In this document: positions 17,316-26,008 of the stretch, one piece after another
How the letters are laid out: the number at the start of each line of letters is the position of its first letter
Numbering within the stretch: the first letter of the stretch is position 1
NCBI GenBank assembly: GCA_035628395.1
Contig: DASPJX010000204.1
Location: forward strand, 7,883 to 71,882
Reading direction: 5' to 3'
Origin: UBA4615 sp035628395
Lineage (GTDB): Bacteria > Pseudomonadota > Gammaproteobacteria > Burkholderiales > Burkholderiaceae_E
Length of the DNA: 64,000 nucleotides
Notes under the pieces: model-generated
Seen by the model: the letters and a program-made list of their open reading frames with translations, nothing else
Database searches by the model: none
What the model was told of the DNA's origin: nothing
Made by a program: the position numbers and the translations under genes

Positions 17316-19276
17316 GCGGCGGCGCTCGGGCGACCGGGGCGGCGCCGTCCGCGTTCGCCGACGCGCACCGCGCGCTCGCGATGTTCGCCCACGCGATCGC
17401 CGGCCGGCCGCTGCGGCTGGTGCCGAGCGCGCTCGCGCTCGAGTCGCCGCGCCTGCCGCCCCCCGGCGAGCCCGGCACGATCCGCGTCCCGGGCGCCGAC
17501 AGCGCCGGCGAGCCGTCGCCGCGGGCGCTGCGCGTCGCGGTGCTGCGGGCGGTCGCGCGCGCGGACGACGTCGCGAGCGCGCCGCCGCGACGCCGGGGCG
17601 GCGGCCCGCGTCGCGCGGTGCTGCGCGATCGGCTGACCGCGGTGCTCGAGCGGGCCCGGGTCGACGCGGCGATCCCGAGGCGATGGCCCGGGGCGGCGGC
17701 CGACGTCGAGCGGCTCCGCGCGGCCGCGCTGCGTCGCCTCGAGGGTCCGGCGCCCCGCGGCCCGGTGCGCGCGCTGCTCGCCGCGCTGGTGGCCGAGTCG
17801 CTCGGCGCGCCGCGGCCGACCGGACCCGATCCGCTCGGCCTGCGGGACGCGGTGCTCGACGCGGTCGCTCCGCTGCGCGCGCCGGGCGCCGCGGCGTCCG
17901 ACACCGCGCGGGCGGTCGACGGGATCGTCGCGCTGCTCGAGGCCGCGCTGCGGACGCGACCGGCCGCCGGCGGCGCGACCGTGCGCATCGCCGCGCCGGA
18001 CGGCGCCTCCGACGCCGACGCGGCGCCCGAGGGCCCGCGGCGCGACGACGGCACGGCCGACCGCGGGCGCGAGCCGTCCGGCGGGCGGGACGCGCCGCGC
18101 GCCGTCGCCGCCGGCGCCGTGGGCGCGCGTGTCGGCGAGGGCGAGGCGCCCGAGGCGGTCACCGCGGCGATCCCGGCCGGGCGCGACGCGCCGCGCGACC
18201 CCGCCCCGCGTGCGCCCGGGAGCGGCGGGGCGCCGCGCGACGCGCGTCCGGCGCCGGGCGGCGTGCTGCACGACGAGTGGGACTACCGCGCCGGGCGCTT
18301 CCTGCGCGCCTGGTGCCGGGTCCACGAGCGCCGGCTGCGCGGCACCGAGACCGGCTTCGCGGACGACGTGCGCGCCCGCCATCCCGAGCTCGTCCGCGCG
18401 CTGCGCGCGCGCTTCGCGCGGATGCGGCCGACCGGCCGGCTGCGGGTGCGCCGCGTCGGCGACGGCGACGAGCTCGACCTCGAGGGGCTGGTCGAGGCCG
18501 TCGTCGACCGCCGTGCCGGTCGCGCGACCGACGAGCGCCTGTACGTGCGGCGCGACCCGGCGGTCCGCGACGTCGCGGCCGCGTTCCTCGTCGACATGAG
18601 CGCCTCGACCGCGGTCGCCCTGCCCGACCCGGACGCGGCGGCGCGCGCCGCGCCCGCCGCGACGGCCGCGTGGGTCGACACCGGCGCGCTGCTGTACGGC
18701 GCCTACGACGACCCGCCGGACGAGCCGGCGCCGGGTCCGCGGCGGCGCGTCATCGACGTCGCGAAGGACGCGCTCGCGCTGATGGTCGACGCGCTCGCGA
18801 CGCTCGGCGACGCGTGCGCGGTGTACGGCTTCTCGGGCGACGGGCGCGACGACGTCGAGTTCCACGTCGTGAAGGCGTTCGAGGACGCGTCGTCGGCCTC
18901 GACCTGGGCCGCGCTCGCGGCGATCGAGCCGCGCGGCTCGACGCGGATGGGCGCCGCGGTCCGGCACGCGGCGACCCGGCTCGCGCGACGGCCCGAATCG
19001 TGCCGGGTGCTGATCGTGGTGTCCGACGGCTACCCGCAGGACACCGACTACGGCCCCGACCGGCTCGACGAGGAATACGGGATCCAGGACACCGCGCGCG
19101 CGCTGCGCGACCTCGAGCGCGCCGGCATCCGGACGTTCTGCGTGACGATCGACCCGGCCGGGCACGACTACCTCCGCCGGATGTGCCCGCCGCGCCGCTA
19201 CCTCGTCATCGACGACGTGCCGGCGCTGCCCGCCGCGCTCGCCCGCACGTACGCCGAGCTCACCGGGCGCGGCTGA
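17312..19276 (+). CDS. CbbO/NorD-type von Willebrand factor A protein
   Basis: 654 residues, partner of the preceding AAA+ ATPase. The N-terminal ~350 residues are helical and Arg/Ala rich, with a low-complexity Gly/Ala/Pro/Arg linker around 230-320. The C-terminal vWA domain (about 430-650) has the MIDAS motif DMSAS and the downstream Thr in GSTRMG, so metal-dependent ligand binding should be intact. The start is GTG in the overlap GTGA with the ATPase stop. CbbO/NorD proteins bring the ATPase to its client. Convergent with cls. Confidence 0.87.
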   Translation: MSGGARATGAAPSAFADAHRALAMFAHAIAGRPLRLVPSALALESPRLPPPGEPGTIRVPGADSAGEPSPRALRVAVLRAVARADDVASAPPRRRGGGPRRAVLRDRLTAVLERARVDAAIPRRWPGAAADVERLRAAALRRLEGPAPRGPVRALLAALVAESLGAPRPTGPDPLGLRDAVLDAVAPLRAPGAAASDTARAVDGIVALLEAALRTRPAAGGATVRIAAPDGASDADAAPEGPRRDDGTADRGREPSGGRDAPRAVAAGAVGARVGEGEAPEAVTAAIPAGRDAPRDPAPRAPGSGGAPRDARPAPGGVLHDEWDYRAGRFLRAWCRVHERRLRGTETGFADDVRARHPELVRALRARFARMRPTGRLRVRRVGDGDELDLEGLVEAVVDRRAGRATDERLYVRRDPAVRDVAAAFLVDMSASTAVALPDPDAAARAAPAATAAWVDTGALLYGAYDDPPDEPAPGPRRRVIDVAKDALALMVDALATLGDACAVYGFSGDGRDDVEFHVVKAFEDASSASTWAALAAIEPRGSTRMGAAVRHAATRLARRPESCRVLIVVSDGYPQDTDYGPDRLDEEYGIQDTARALRDLERAGIRTFCVTIDPAGHDYLRRMCPPRRYLVIDDVPALPAALARTYAELTGRG

Positions 19277-19298
19277 CGGGGGCGCGGGACGGCCGCGC

Positions 19299-20738
19299 TC
19301 ACAGCAGCGGCGACGCGAGCTGCGCCGCGTTCTCCAGCATCCGGCGCCGGAACGGCCGCGCCCGCCACGCGCCGAGCTCGAGCGGCTCGCAGGCCTCGAG
19401 GTAGCGGCGCCCGAGCGCGAGCAGCTCCTCGGCGAACGGCCGGTCGTAGATCAGCATCGACAGCTCGAAGTTCAGGTGGAAGCTGCGCAGGTCGAAGTTG
19501 ACCGTGCCGAACACCGACACCTCGCGGTCGATCACCATGCTCTTCGTGTGCAGCAGCCCGCCCCGGAAGCGCTCGATCCGGACGCCCGCGGTCAGCAGCT
19601 CGTCGAAGTACGACGCGCTCGCGTGCTGCACGAGCCGCGAGTCGCTCTGCCAGGGCAGCAGCAGCACGACCTCCACGCCCCGGCGCGCCGCCGAGCTGAG
19701 CGCGCCGACCACCCCCTCGCCGGGCGCGAAGTACGGCGTCGTCAGCACGAGCTCGCGCCGCGCCGCGTGGATCGCGGTCAGGATCACCGACTCGACGTGC
19801 TGGAACGCGAAGCCCGGCCCCGACGGATAGGCCTGCAGCGCCACCGGCCCGGCCACCGGCCCGTGCCCGACCCGGCGGTCGTCGCGCAGCCGCGGCCCCT
19901 CCTGCAGCACCGCCATCGCGTTCGTGACCGCCCCGAGCAGCGCGCAGCTCGGCCCCTGGATGCGGACCATCGCGTCGATCCACTGGCCGACGCCCGCGTG
20001 CCGCTTGAAGTGGCGCGGATCGGCGAGGTTGAAGCTGCCGGTCCAGGCGACGTGGTCGTCGAACACCGCGATCTTGCGGTGGTTGCGCAGGTCCGCGCGC
20101 GCGACCGCCATCCGCAGCGCGCTCGCCGGCAGCACCACGACCACCTCGATGCCCGCCGCGCGCATCCGGCCGATCGCCCGGCCCTGGACGAACGGCCGGC
20201 TGCCGAGCCCGTCCATCAGCGCGAGCACCCTCACGCCGCGCGCGGCCGCGCGGATCAGCGCGTCGACGAGCTCGTCGACGCGGCCGCCCTCGTGCCAGAT
20301 GTAGAACTCGAGCGAGCAGCGCTCGACGCAGGCGTCGACGTCCTCGATCAGCCGCCCGAGGATGCCGTCGGCGTCGTCGAGCAGCTCGACGCGGTGGCCG
20401 CGCATCACCGGGATCGCGCCGAGCGACTGCGCGAGGCGCGCGACCGGCTCGCCGACCGGCCCGACGTCGGCGGGGTCGAGCCGCGCGTCGGACGCGAGCC
20501 GGTCGAAGTGCCGGGCGAGCGCCGCGCGCTCGGCCTCGGCGCGCTCGATCCAGCGCCGGCCGAGCCGGCGCTCGCCGATCATCACGTAGAGCACGAGCCC
20601 GCCGACCGGCACGAGCAGCACCAGCAGGATCCAGGCCATCGACACGCCCGGCGGGTTGCGCCGCGCGAGGATGCGCAGGGTCACCGCGACGAAGACCGCC
20701 GCGTGGGCCAGCGCGAGGAGCAGCACCTGCATCCGCAT
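19299..20738 (-). CDS. cls: Cardiolipin synthase (phospholipase D type)
   Basis: 479 residues, the standard ClsA length. Two N-terminal membrane segments (about 5-22 and 33-55) precede two HKD motifs, HRKIAVFDD and HTKSMVIDRE, each followed by the SFN/TVNFD consensus. It condenses two phosphatidylglycerols (or PG with PE) to cardiolipin at the inner membrane. A TAGACT box lies only 8 nt before the ATG, suggesting a nearly leaderless transcript. Divergent from the CDF exporter gene. Confidence 0.95.
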   Translation of the reverse strand: MRMQVLLLALAHAAVFVAVTLRILARRNPPGVSMAWILLVLLVPVGGLVLYVMIGERRLGRRWIERAEAERAALARHFDRLASDARLDPADVGPVGEPVARLAQSLGAIPVMRGHRVELLDDADGILGRLIEDVDACVERCSLEFYIWHEGGRVDELVDALIRAAARGVRVLALMDGLGSRPFVQGRAIGRMRAAGIEVVVVLPASALRMAVARADLRNHRKIAVFDDHVAWTGSFNLADPRHFKRHAGVGQWIDAMVRIQGPSCALLGAVTNAMAVLQEGPRLRDDRRVGHGPVAGPVALQAYPSGPGFAFQHVESVILTAIHAARRELVLTTPYFAPGEGVVGALSSAARRGVEVVLLLPWQSDSRLVQHASASYFDELLTAGVRIERFRGGLLHTKSMVIDREVSVFGTVNFDLRSFHLNFELSMLIYDRPFAEELLALGRRYLEACEPLELGAWRARPFRRRMLENAAQLASPLL

Positions 20739-20746
20739 CGCGGTGC

Positions 20747-20752
20747 AGTCTA
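20747..20752 (-). promoter_or_regulatory. -10 box of cls
   Basis: TAGACT on the minus strand, 8 nt upstream of the cls ATG at 20738. Only a poor -35 (TCGAAC) lies at the right distance. Confidence 0.4.
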
Positions 20753-20829
20753 AGCGAAACGGCCGGGCGGTTCGACGCGGCCCGACCGTTCCCGGCAGGG
20801 GGTCTCGCGACGGGGCCCGCCGCGGGAAC

Positions 20830-20835
20830 GATAAT
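20830..20835 (+). promoter_or_regulatory. -10 box of CDF exporter gene
   Basis: GATAAT with exactly 6 nt (CGGGCG) before the ATG at 20842. The usual start point would fall on the A of the start codon, so the transcript should be leaderless. No consensus -35. Confidence 0.45.
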
Positions 20836-20841
20836 CGGGCG

Positions 20842-22083
20842 ATGGCGAGCGACGGGCATCCCCGGCACGACGATCGCGGCGCTCCCCCGGCCGGGGGGCA
20901 CGGCCGCGCCCACCCGCACGGCCGGGGGCGCGGCCACGGCCACGAGCACGGGCACGGGCGCGACCTTGGGGACGGTCACGGCCGCGGACATGGCCACGGT
21001 CAGGGGCAAGGTCACGAGCACGGGCGTGGTCACGAGCCCGAACGTGGTCACGAGCCCGGGCGTGGTCAGGAGCACGGGCATGGTCACGACCACGGCCACG
21101 ACTACGGTCACGGTCACGACCACGGCCACCCTGGCCACGACCACGGCCACGGCCTGCTCGGCGCGCACGTCCACGCGCCGCCCGACACCCACGGCCGCGC
21201 GTTCCTCCTCGGCATCCTGCTGAACGCCGGCTTCGTGCTCCTCGAGGTCGTCGCCGGGCTGTGGTCGGGCTCGCTCGCGCTGCTGTCCGATGCCGGCCAC
21301 AACCTCGGCGACGTGCTCGGGCTGGCGCTCGCCTGGGCCGGCGCCTGGGCGTCGGCGCGCGCGCCGACCGCGCGCTACACCTGGGGCTGGCGGCGGGCCG
21401 CGCTGCTCGCGGCGCTGGCCAACGCGGCGCTGCTGGTCGCCGCGGTCGGCGCGATCGCCTGGGAGGCGGTCGGGCGGCTGGGCGATCCGTCGCCGGTCGA
21501 CGGCGCCGTCGTGATCGGCGTCGCGGCCGCCGGCATCGCGGTCAACGGATTCACCGCCTGGCTGTTCGTGCGCGGCCGCGACGACGTGAACGTGCGCGGC
21601 GCGTTCCTGCACATGGTCGCCGACGCGGCCGTGTCGGCGGGCGTGGTCGTCGCCGGCCTCGTCGTCGCGCTCACCGGCTGGCGGATCGTCGATCCGCTGA
21701 TCGGCCTCGCGATCGCCGCGCTGGTCGGCTGGAGCACGGTGTCGCTCGGCCGGCAGGCGCTCGCGCTCGCGCTGGACGCGGTGCCGCCCGGCATCGACCC
21801 CGGCGAGGTCGACCGCGCGCTGCGCGGGCTGCCGGGCGTCGACGGCCTGCACGACCTGCACGTCTGGCCGCTCGGCACGCGCGGCGCGGCGATGAGCGCC
21901 CACCTCGAGATGCGGACCGCCCCGGGCGACGGCTTCCTCGCCGACGCCCGCGCGCTGCTCGCCGCCCGCTTCGGCATCGAGCACGTCACGCTGCAGGTGG
22001 AGACCGGCGCGGGCTGCCCGCAGGACTGCGCCCGCCCGCGCGAAGCCGCCGTCGCGCGGCGCCGGGACGTCGCGCGGCGCTAG
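20842..22083 (+). CDS. Cation diffusion facilitator (Zn/Co/Cd exporter) with extended His-rich N-terminus
   Basis: 413 residues. Residues 1-118 hold about 30 histidines in HGHxHG-like repeats, encoded by degenerate short direct repeats in the DNA. Six membrane segments follow. The transport-site ligands are in SDAGHNLGD (TM2) and HMVADA (TM5), both HxxxD, typical of zinc-selective CDFs such as ZitB/CzcD. A cytoplasmic C-terminal metal-sensing domain completes it. It exports divalent metal against protons, and the His tail likely buffers or delivers metal. The stop overlaps the convergent kinase stop (CTAG). Confidence 0.93.
   Translation: MASDGHPRHDDRGAPPAGGHGRAHPHGRGRGHGHEHGHGRDLGDGHGRGHGHGQGQGHEHGRGHEPERGHEPGRGQEHGHGHDHGHDYGHGHDHGHPGHDHGHGLLGAHVHAPPDTHGRAFLLGILLNAGFVLLEVVAGLWSGSLALLSDAGHNLGDVLGLALAWAGAWASARAPTARYTWGWRRAALLAALANAALLVAAVGAIAWEAVGRLGDPSPVDGAVVIGVAAAGIAVNGFTAWLFVRGRDDVNVRGAFLHMVADAAVSAGVVVAGLVVALTGWRIVDPLIGLAIAALVGWSTVSLGRQALALALDAVPPGIDPGEVDRALRGLPGVDGLHDLHVWPLGTRGAAMSAHLEMRTAPGDGFLADARALLAARFGIEHVTLQVETGAGCPQDCARPREAAVARRRDVARR
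20930..21160 (+). repeat. Degenerate GGTCACGNNCACGG-type repeats within the CDF gene
   Basis: Short repeats built on GGTCACG/GGCCACG encode the poly-(His-Gly) tract. They are low in complexity and prone to slippage. Length differences between strains should be in multiples of 6 or so. Confidence 0.7.
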
Positions 22084-24260
22084 GAGGTCGCGCGCCGCCG
22101 GCCGACCGAGCGCGAGATCGCGCGGACCAGGTCGGACGGCGAGCAGGGCTTGGGCAGCACCTCGAAGCCGTCGGCGAGCGCGCTCTCCAGCTGCGGCGCG
22201 TGCCCGGTCATCAGCACCACCGGCAGCTCGGGCAGCCGCTCCCGGAGCGCCCGCGCGAGCGCCAGCCCGTCGACCGGGCCGGGCATCATCACGTCGGAGA
22301 GCACCACGTCCCAGCGCTCCGGCTCGGCCGTCACCCGCTCGAGCGCCCGCTCGCCGTCGGCCGCGCTCTCGACGACGCAGCCGGCGTCCTCGAGCAGCCG
22401 GCGCGTCGTGTCGGCGACCTCGGGGTTGTCCTCGACCAGCATCACCGTCGCCCGGACCGACGGCGGCGGCACCGGACCGGCCTCCGCCGGCCGTTCCGGC
22501 GCGGCGCCCGCCTCGGGCAGGTACATCGTGACGACGGTCCCCCGGCCCGGCTCGCTCGACACCTGCACGGTGCCGCCCGACTGCGTCGCGAAGCCGTAGA
22601 CCTGCGCGAGCCCGAGACCGGTGCCCTGCCCGGCGGGCTTCGTCGTGAAGAACGGCTCGAACACGCGGTCGAGCACGTCGGGCGGGATGCCCTGGCCGGT
22701 GTCCGCGATCGCGACCGCGACGAAGGGCCCGCCGCCGTCGGGCAGGCCCTCGGGCGCGACCACCCGCCGGGCGGACAGCCGCACGGTCCCGCCGGCCGGC
22801 ATCGCGTCGCGGGCGTTCACCGCGAGGTTCAGCACCGCGAGCTCGAACTCGTCGCGGTCGACCTCGATCGCGGCGACGTCGGGCGCGACCTCCGACTCGA
22901 CCGTCACCGAGGAGCCGACGACCGTGCGGACCAGCCCGGCGATCTCGGCCATGGTCGCCGCCATCGGCAGCGGCGCCGGCTGCAGCGGCTGGCGCCGGGC
23001 GAAGCTGAGCAGCTGCCGGGTGAGCTTGGTGCCGGCCGACACGGCGCGCCGGATCGCGTCGAGCCGGGGCTGCGCCGACGCGGCGTCGCCGATGCGCCGC
23101 AGCAGGAACACGTTGTTGCTGATCACCATCAGCAGGTTGTTGAAGTCGTGCGCGACGTTGCCGGTGATCCGCCCGAGCGCCTCCAGCTTCTGGCCCTGGC
23201 GCAGCGCCTCCTCGGCGCGGACCCGGTGCTCGGCCTCGGTGCGGAAGCCGTCGAGCGCGGCCTGCTCGCGCACCGCGCGCCGCGCCGCGGTCGAGGACGT
23301 GACCGCGAGCCAGACCGCGAGCGGCAGCACGAACGCCCCGAGCAGCGCCACCTGCCGCTGCCAGGCCGCGAGCACGACGTCGCGCGGCAGGCTCGCCGCC
23401 ACCCAGACCGGCAGGTCGGCGACCTGCCGGAACGCGACCTTCCGGTCCCGGCCGTCGATCGAGGACCGGCCCTCGCTGGTCCCCGCGCGCAGGCCCTCCT
23501 CCATCCGGGCGAGCAGCTCGCTGTCCGGTCCCAGCCGCGTGTCGAGCGCCGGGGGCTCGGGCCAGCGGGCGAGCAGCCAGCCGTCGCGGCGCACGAGCGC
23601 GACGGTGAGCCCGGGCTCGCGGCGCGTCAGGTCCTCGTAGAACTTCGTGAAGTAGGCCGGGAACAGCGAGACCGAGACCACGCCGCCGAAGCGGCCGTCG
23701 GCCATCGAGCGCCGGCGGGTGAAGTCGATGAACGGCTCCCCGGTCGAGCGGCTGATCAGCGGGCGGCTGACGAACCACGCGTCGCCGGCGTTGTCGCGCG
23801 CCCACGCGAAGTATTCCCGGTCGGCGACGCCGAGCGTGCGCGGCGGGCTCGCGAAGCGCGAGCTCGCGAGCGGCCGGCCCTCGACGTCCCACAGCCAGAC
23901 CGACTGGAACTGGCCGAGCCCGCGGGTCAGCCCGACCATCAGCCGGTGCAGGTCGGCCTCGGCCGCCCGGAGCCGCTCGTCCGGCAGGTCGCCGGCCTCC
24001 TGCAGCACCGAGCGCGCGATCACCTCGTTGGTCTCGAACACGCGGGCGGCGTGCTCCTGCCCGATCCGGGCGGCGCGCTCGAGCCGCTCGTCCGCCTCGG
24101 CGAAGGTCGAGCGGTAGCTGACCGCGCAGGCGACCGCGAACAGCAGCGCCGGCACCACCCACGCGGCGAGCACGGCGGCCCGCGACCACCGGACGGCGGC
24201 GGCGGCCTCGTCGATGGCCCGTCGGAACTGCAGGTTGTACGAGGACCAGCGATGGGGCAC
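22080..24260 (-). CDS. Hybrid sensor histidine kinase with periplasmic Cache-like domain and receiver
   Basis: About 726 residues. Membrane segment near the N-terminus (AAVLAAWVVPALLFAVACAV), an extracytoplasmic Cache-like sensor of about 250 residues, and a second membrane segment (VALLGAFVLPLAVWLAV). Then HisKA with the phosphorylated His in NVAHDFNNLL, an ATPase domain with NLAVNARDA, DTGQGI and GTGLGLAQ, and a C-terminal receiver with Asp in VVLSDVMMP and Lys in LPKP. The frame is open to a GTG at 24521, but those 87 codons contain rare codons and an Arg/Pro-rich sequence unlike the gene, so GTG 24260 is preferred. No cognate regulator is adjacent and the signal is unknown. Confidence 0.88.
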   Translation of the reverse strand: MPHRWSSYNLQFRRAIDEAAAAVRWSRAAVLAAWVVPALLFAVACAVSYRSTFAEADERLERAARIGQEHAARVFETNEVIARSVLQEAGDLPDERLRAAEADLHRLMVGLTRGLGQFQSVWLWDVEGRPLASSRFASPPRTLGVADREYFAWARDNAGDAWFVSRPLISRSTGEPFIDFTRRRSMADGRFGGVVSVSLFPAYFTKFYEDLTRREPGLTVALVRRDGWLLARWPEPPALDTRLGPDSELLARMEEGLRAGTSEGRSSIDGRDRKVAFRQVADLPVWVAASLPRDVVLAAWQRQVALLGAFVLPLAVWLAVTSSTAARRAVREQAALDGFRTEAEHRVRAEEALRQGQKLEALGRITGNVAHDFNNLLMVISNNVFLLRRIGDAASAQPRLDAIRRAVSAGTKLTRQLLSFARRQPLQPAPLPMAATMAEIAGLVRTVVGSSVTVESEVAPDVAAIEVDRDEFELAVLNLAVNARDAMPAGGTVRLSARRVVAPEGLPDGGGPFVAVAIADTGQGIPPDVLDRVFEPFFTTKPAGQGTGLGLAQVYGFATQSGGTVQVSSEPGRGTVVTMYLPEAGAAPERPAEAGPVPPPSVRATVMLVEDNPEVADTTRRLLEDAGCVVESAADGERALERVTAEPERWDVVLSDVMMPGPVDGLALARALRERLPELPVVLMTGHAPQLESALADGFEVLPKPCSPSDLVRAISRSVGRRRATS

Positions 24261-24546
24261 GGCGACGACGCGGTAGGCGGGGCGGCACGCCGGGACACGG
24301 GGCACGGCCCGCCGCGGCGGGCGGACGCACCCCGACGGACGTCGGCGCGCCCCGGTTCGGATCGCCGGTCCTGCGGACCGAGCGAGGCCGTGATTGTGCC
24401 CCGAAAAGGCCCGGCCGCGGGCGAAGACCGCATCGGGCGATCGCCCGTCCGCCTCCCTCCGGCGGGGGCCCGGCGGCCCGTCCGGGCGGGCCGCCCGCCA
24501 CGACTGCGGACCGGTCCGCACGGGCCGTCCGCGGCGAACCGGGTGC
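24261..24546. other. Divergent intergenic region between hybrid kinase and corC-like gene
   Basis: Non-coding judged by codon composition on both strands. A CACAAT sequence on the minus strand (near 24390-24395) could be the kinase -10. No repeat or strong palindrome seen. Confidence 0.4.
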
Positions 24547-24552
24547 TATCCT
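24547..24552 (+). promoter_or_regulatory. -10 box of corC-like gene
   Basis: TATCCT, 29 nt before the ATG at 24582. No good -35 match. Confidence 0.35.
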
Positions 24553-24581
24553 CGGCCGATCCCGGCCCTGTCACGACCTCG

Positions 24582-25895
24582 ATGGACCTGCTGCTGCTGC
24601 TGCTCCTCATCCTGCTGAACGCGCTGTTCGCGATGTCGGAGATGGCCGTGGTGTCCTCCCGCAAGGCCCGGCTGCAGCGGATGGCCGACGACGGGTTCCC
24701 CGGATCCCGCTCGGCGATGGGGCTGAACGAGGAGCCGTCGGCGTTCCTCTCGACGATCCAGGTCGGCATCACCTCGATCGGCATCCTGAGCGGGGTGGTC
24801 GGCGAGGGGCTGATCGCCGTCCCGATCCAGGCGTGGCTGTCGAACTTCCCCCCGATCGCGCCGTACGCCGAAGGCCTGTCGGTCGCGCTCGCCGTCGTGC
24901 TGATCACCTACCTGTCGGTCGTGGTCGGCGAGCTCGTGCCCAAGCAGCTCGCGCTGCTCGCGCCGGAACGGATCGCCTCGGTCGTCGCCCGTCCGATGGT
25001 CTGGATCGCGCGGGTCACCCGCCCGCTCGTCTGGGCGCTGTCCTCGTCGAGCAACCTGATCCTGCGGCTGTTCGGCGCGCGCCGCACCGACGAGCCGCCG
25101 GTCACCGACGACGAGATCAAGGTGCTGATGGAACAGGGCGCCGAGGCCGGCGTCTTCCACCAGAGCGAGCAGGCGATCGTCTCGAACGTGCTGCGGCTCG
25201 ACGAGCAGCGCATCGGCGCGATCATGACGCCGCGGATGGACATCTACGCGGTCGACCTCGACGACGGCGACGACGCGGTCCGCGACCGGATCGCCGACAG
25301 CCCGCACTCGCGCATGGTCGTCTGCCGCGGCGGGCTCGAGCGCATCCTCGGCGTGCTGCGGGTCGGCGACCTGCTCAAGTCGGCGCTCGCCGGCGGTCCG
25401 CTCGACGTCGAGCGGCACCTGTCGCCGCCGCTGTTCGTGCCCGAGTCGATCAGCACCACCCAGCTCCTCGAGAGCTTCCGGCGCGAGCGCGTGCAGTTCG
25501 CGCTGATCGTCGACGAGTACGGCGACCTGCAGGGGCTGGTGTCGCTGACCGACGTGCTGACCTCGATCGTCGGCGAGCTGCCCGAGCACGACGAGGGCGG
25601 CGACACCGACGTCGTGCAGCGCGAGGACGGCTCGTGGCTGGTCGACGGCTCGACCGGCCTCGAGCGGCTGAAGGCCGTCCTCGAGATCGACGAGCTGCCC
25701 GACGAGGACGAGCACGGGTTCCACACGGTGGGCGGCTTCGCGATGCACCGGCTCGGCCGGATCCCGACCGTGGCCGACTACTTCGAGGCGGCGGGCTTCC
25801 GCTTCGAGGTGGTCGACATGGACCGCAACCGCGTCGACAAGATGCTCGTGGCCCGGCTGCCCGACCCGCAGCCGGTGCCGATCGACGAGCCCTGA
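24582..25895 (+). CDS. CorC/HlyC-type hemolysin-family protein (CNNM, CBS pair, transporter-associated domain)
   Basis: 437 residues. N-terminal CNNM/DUF21 domain with membrane segments (LLLLLLLILLNALFAMSEMA onward), a CBS pair around residues 205-330 (IMTPRMDIYAV begins the first) and a C-terminal CorC_HlyC domain ending in VDKMLVARL. Homologues (MpfA/YtfL/CorC) are linked to magnesium or polyamine efflux rather than true haemolysis. Start ATG 24582, supported by the AMSE motif near residue 20. Single-gene transcription unit, rightward. Confidence 0.92.
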   Translation: MDLLLLLLLILLNALFAMSEMAVVSSRKARLQRMADDGFPGSRSAMGLNEEPSAFLSTIQVGITSIGILSGVVGEGLIAVPIQAWLSNFPPIAPYAEGLSVALAVVLITYLSVVVGELVPKQLALLAPERIASVVARPMVWIARVTRPLVWALSSSSNLILRLFGARRTDEPPVTDDEIKVLMEQGAEAGVFHQSEQAIVSNVLRLDEQRIGAIMTPRMDIYAVDLDDGDDAVRDRIADSPHSRMVVCRGGLERILGVLRVGDLLKSALAGGPLDVERHLSPPLFVPESISTTQLLESFRRERVQFALIVDEYGDLQGLVSLTDVLTSIVGELPEHDEGGDTDVVQREDGSWLVDGSTGLERLKAVLEIDELPDEDEHGFHTVGGFAMHRLGRIPTVADYFEAAGFRFEVVDMDRNRVDKMLVARLPDPQPVPIDEP

Positions 25896-25957
25896 CCGGT
25901 CCGCCGCGCGTGCCGGAAGCCGGCGCGCCGCGGCGCCTCGCGCCCGGTGCGAGGCCG

Positions 25958-25963
25958 TATGAT
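25958..25963 (+). promoter_or_regulatory. -10 box of tctCBA operon
   Basis: TATGAT, 45 nt before the tctC ATG. The expected start point is about 25970, immediately before the palindrome at 25973-25990. Confidence 0.4.
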
Positions 25964-25972
25964 CCCCGCGTC

Positions 25973-25990
25973 GCGGGCCCCGGGGCCCGC
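25973..25990. promoter_or_regulatory. Perfect 18-bp palindrome in the tctCBA leader
   Basis: GCGGGCCCCGGGGCCCGC, 9+9 bp without a spacer, starting just after the predicted transcription start. It may be an operator, or the tail of a corC terminator hairpin. No T-tract follows, which argues against a classical terminator. Confidence 0.5.
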
Positions 25991-26008
25991 CAGCCAAGGA
26001 ACGTCCGA

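Noticed and set aside
20930..21160. Repeats that at first resemble a CRISPR or satellite array
   Set aside because: Units are very short, without spacers, and encode the His-rich tail of the CDF protein.
19198..24501. A 1,767-codon minus-strand open frame across cls, the CDF gene and the kinase
   Set aside because: Shadow frame; cls and kinase motifs lie in different frames and the CDF exporter lies on the other strand.
22080..24521. GTG start at 24521 for the hybrid kinase
   Set aside because: The additional 87 codons have many rare codons and a low-complexity Arg/Pro sequence; GTG 24260 begins just before the first membrane segment.
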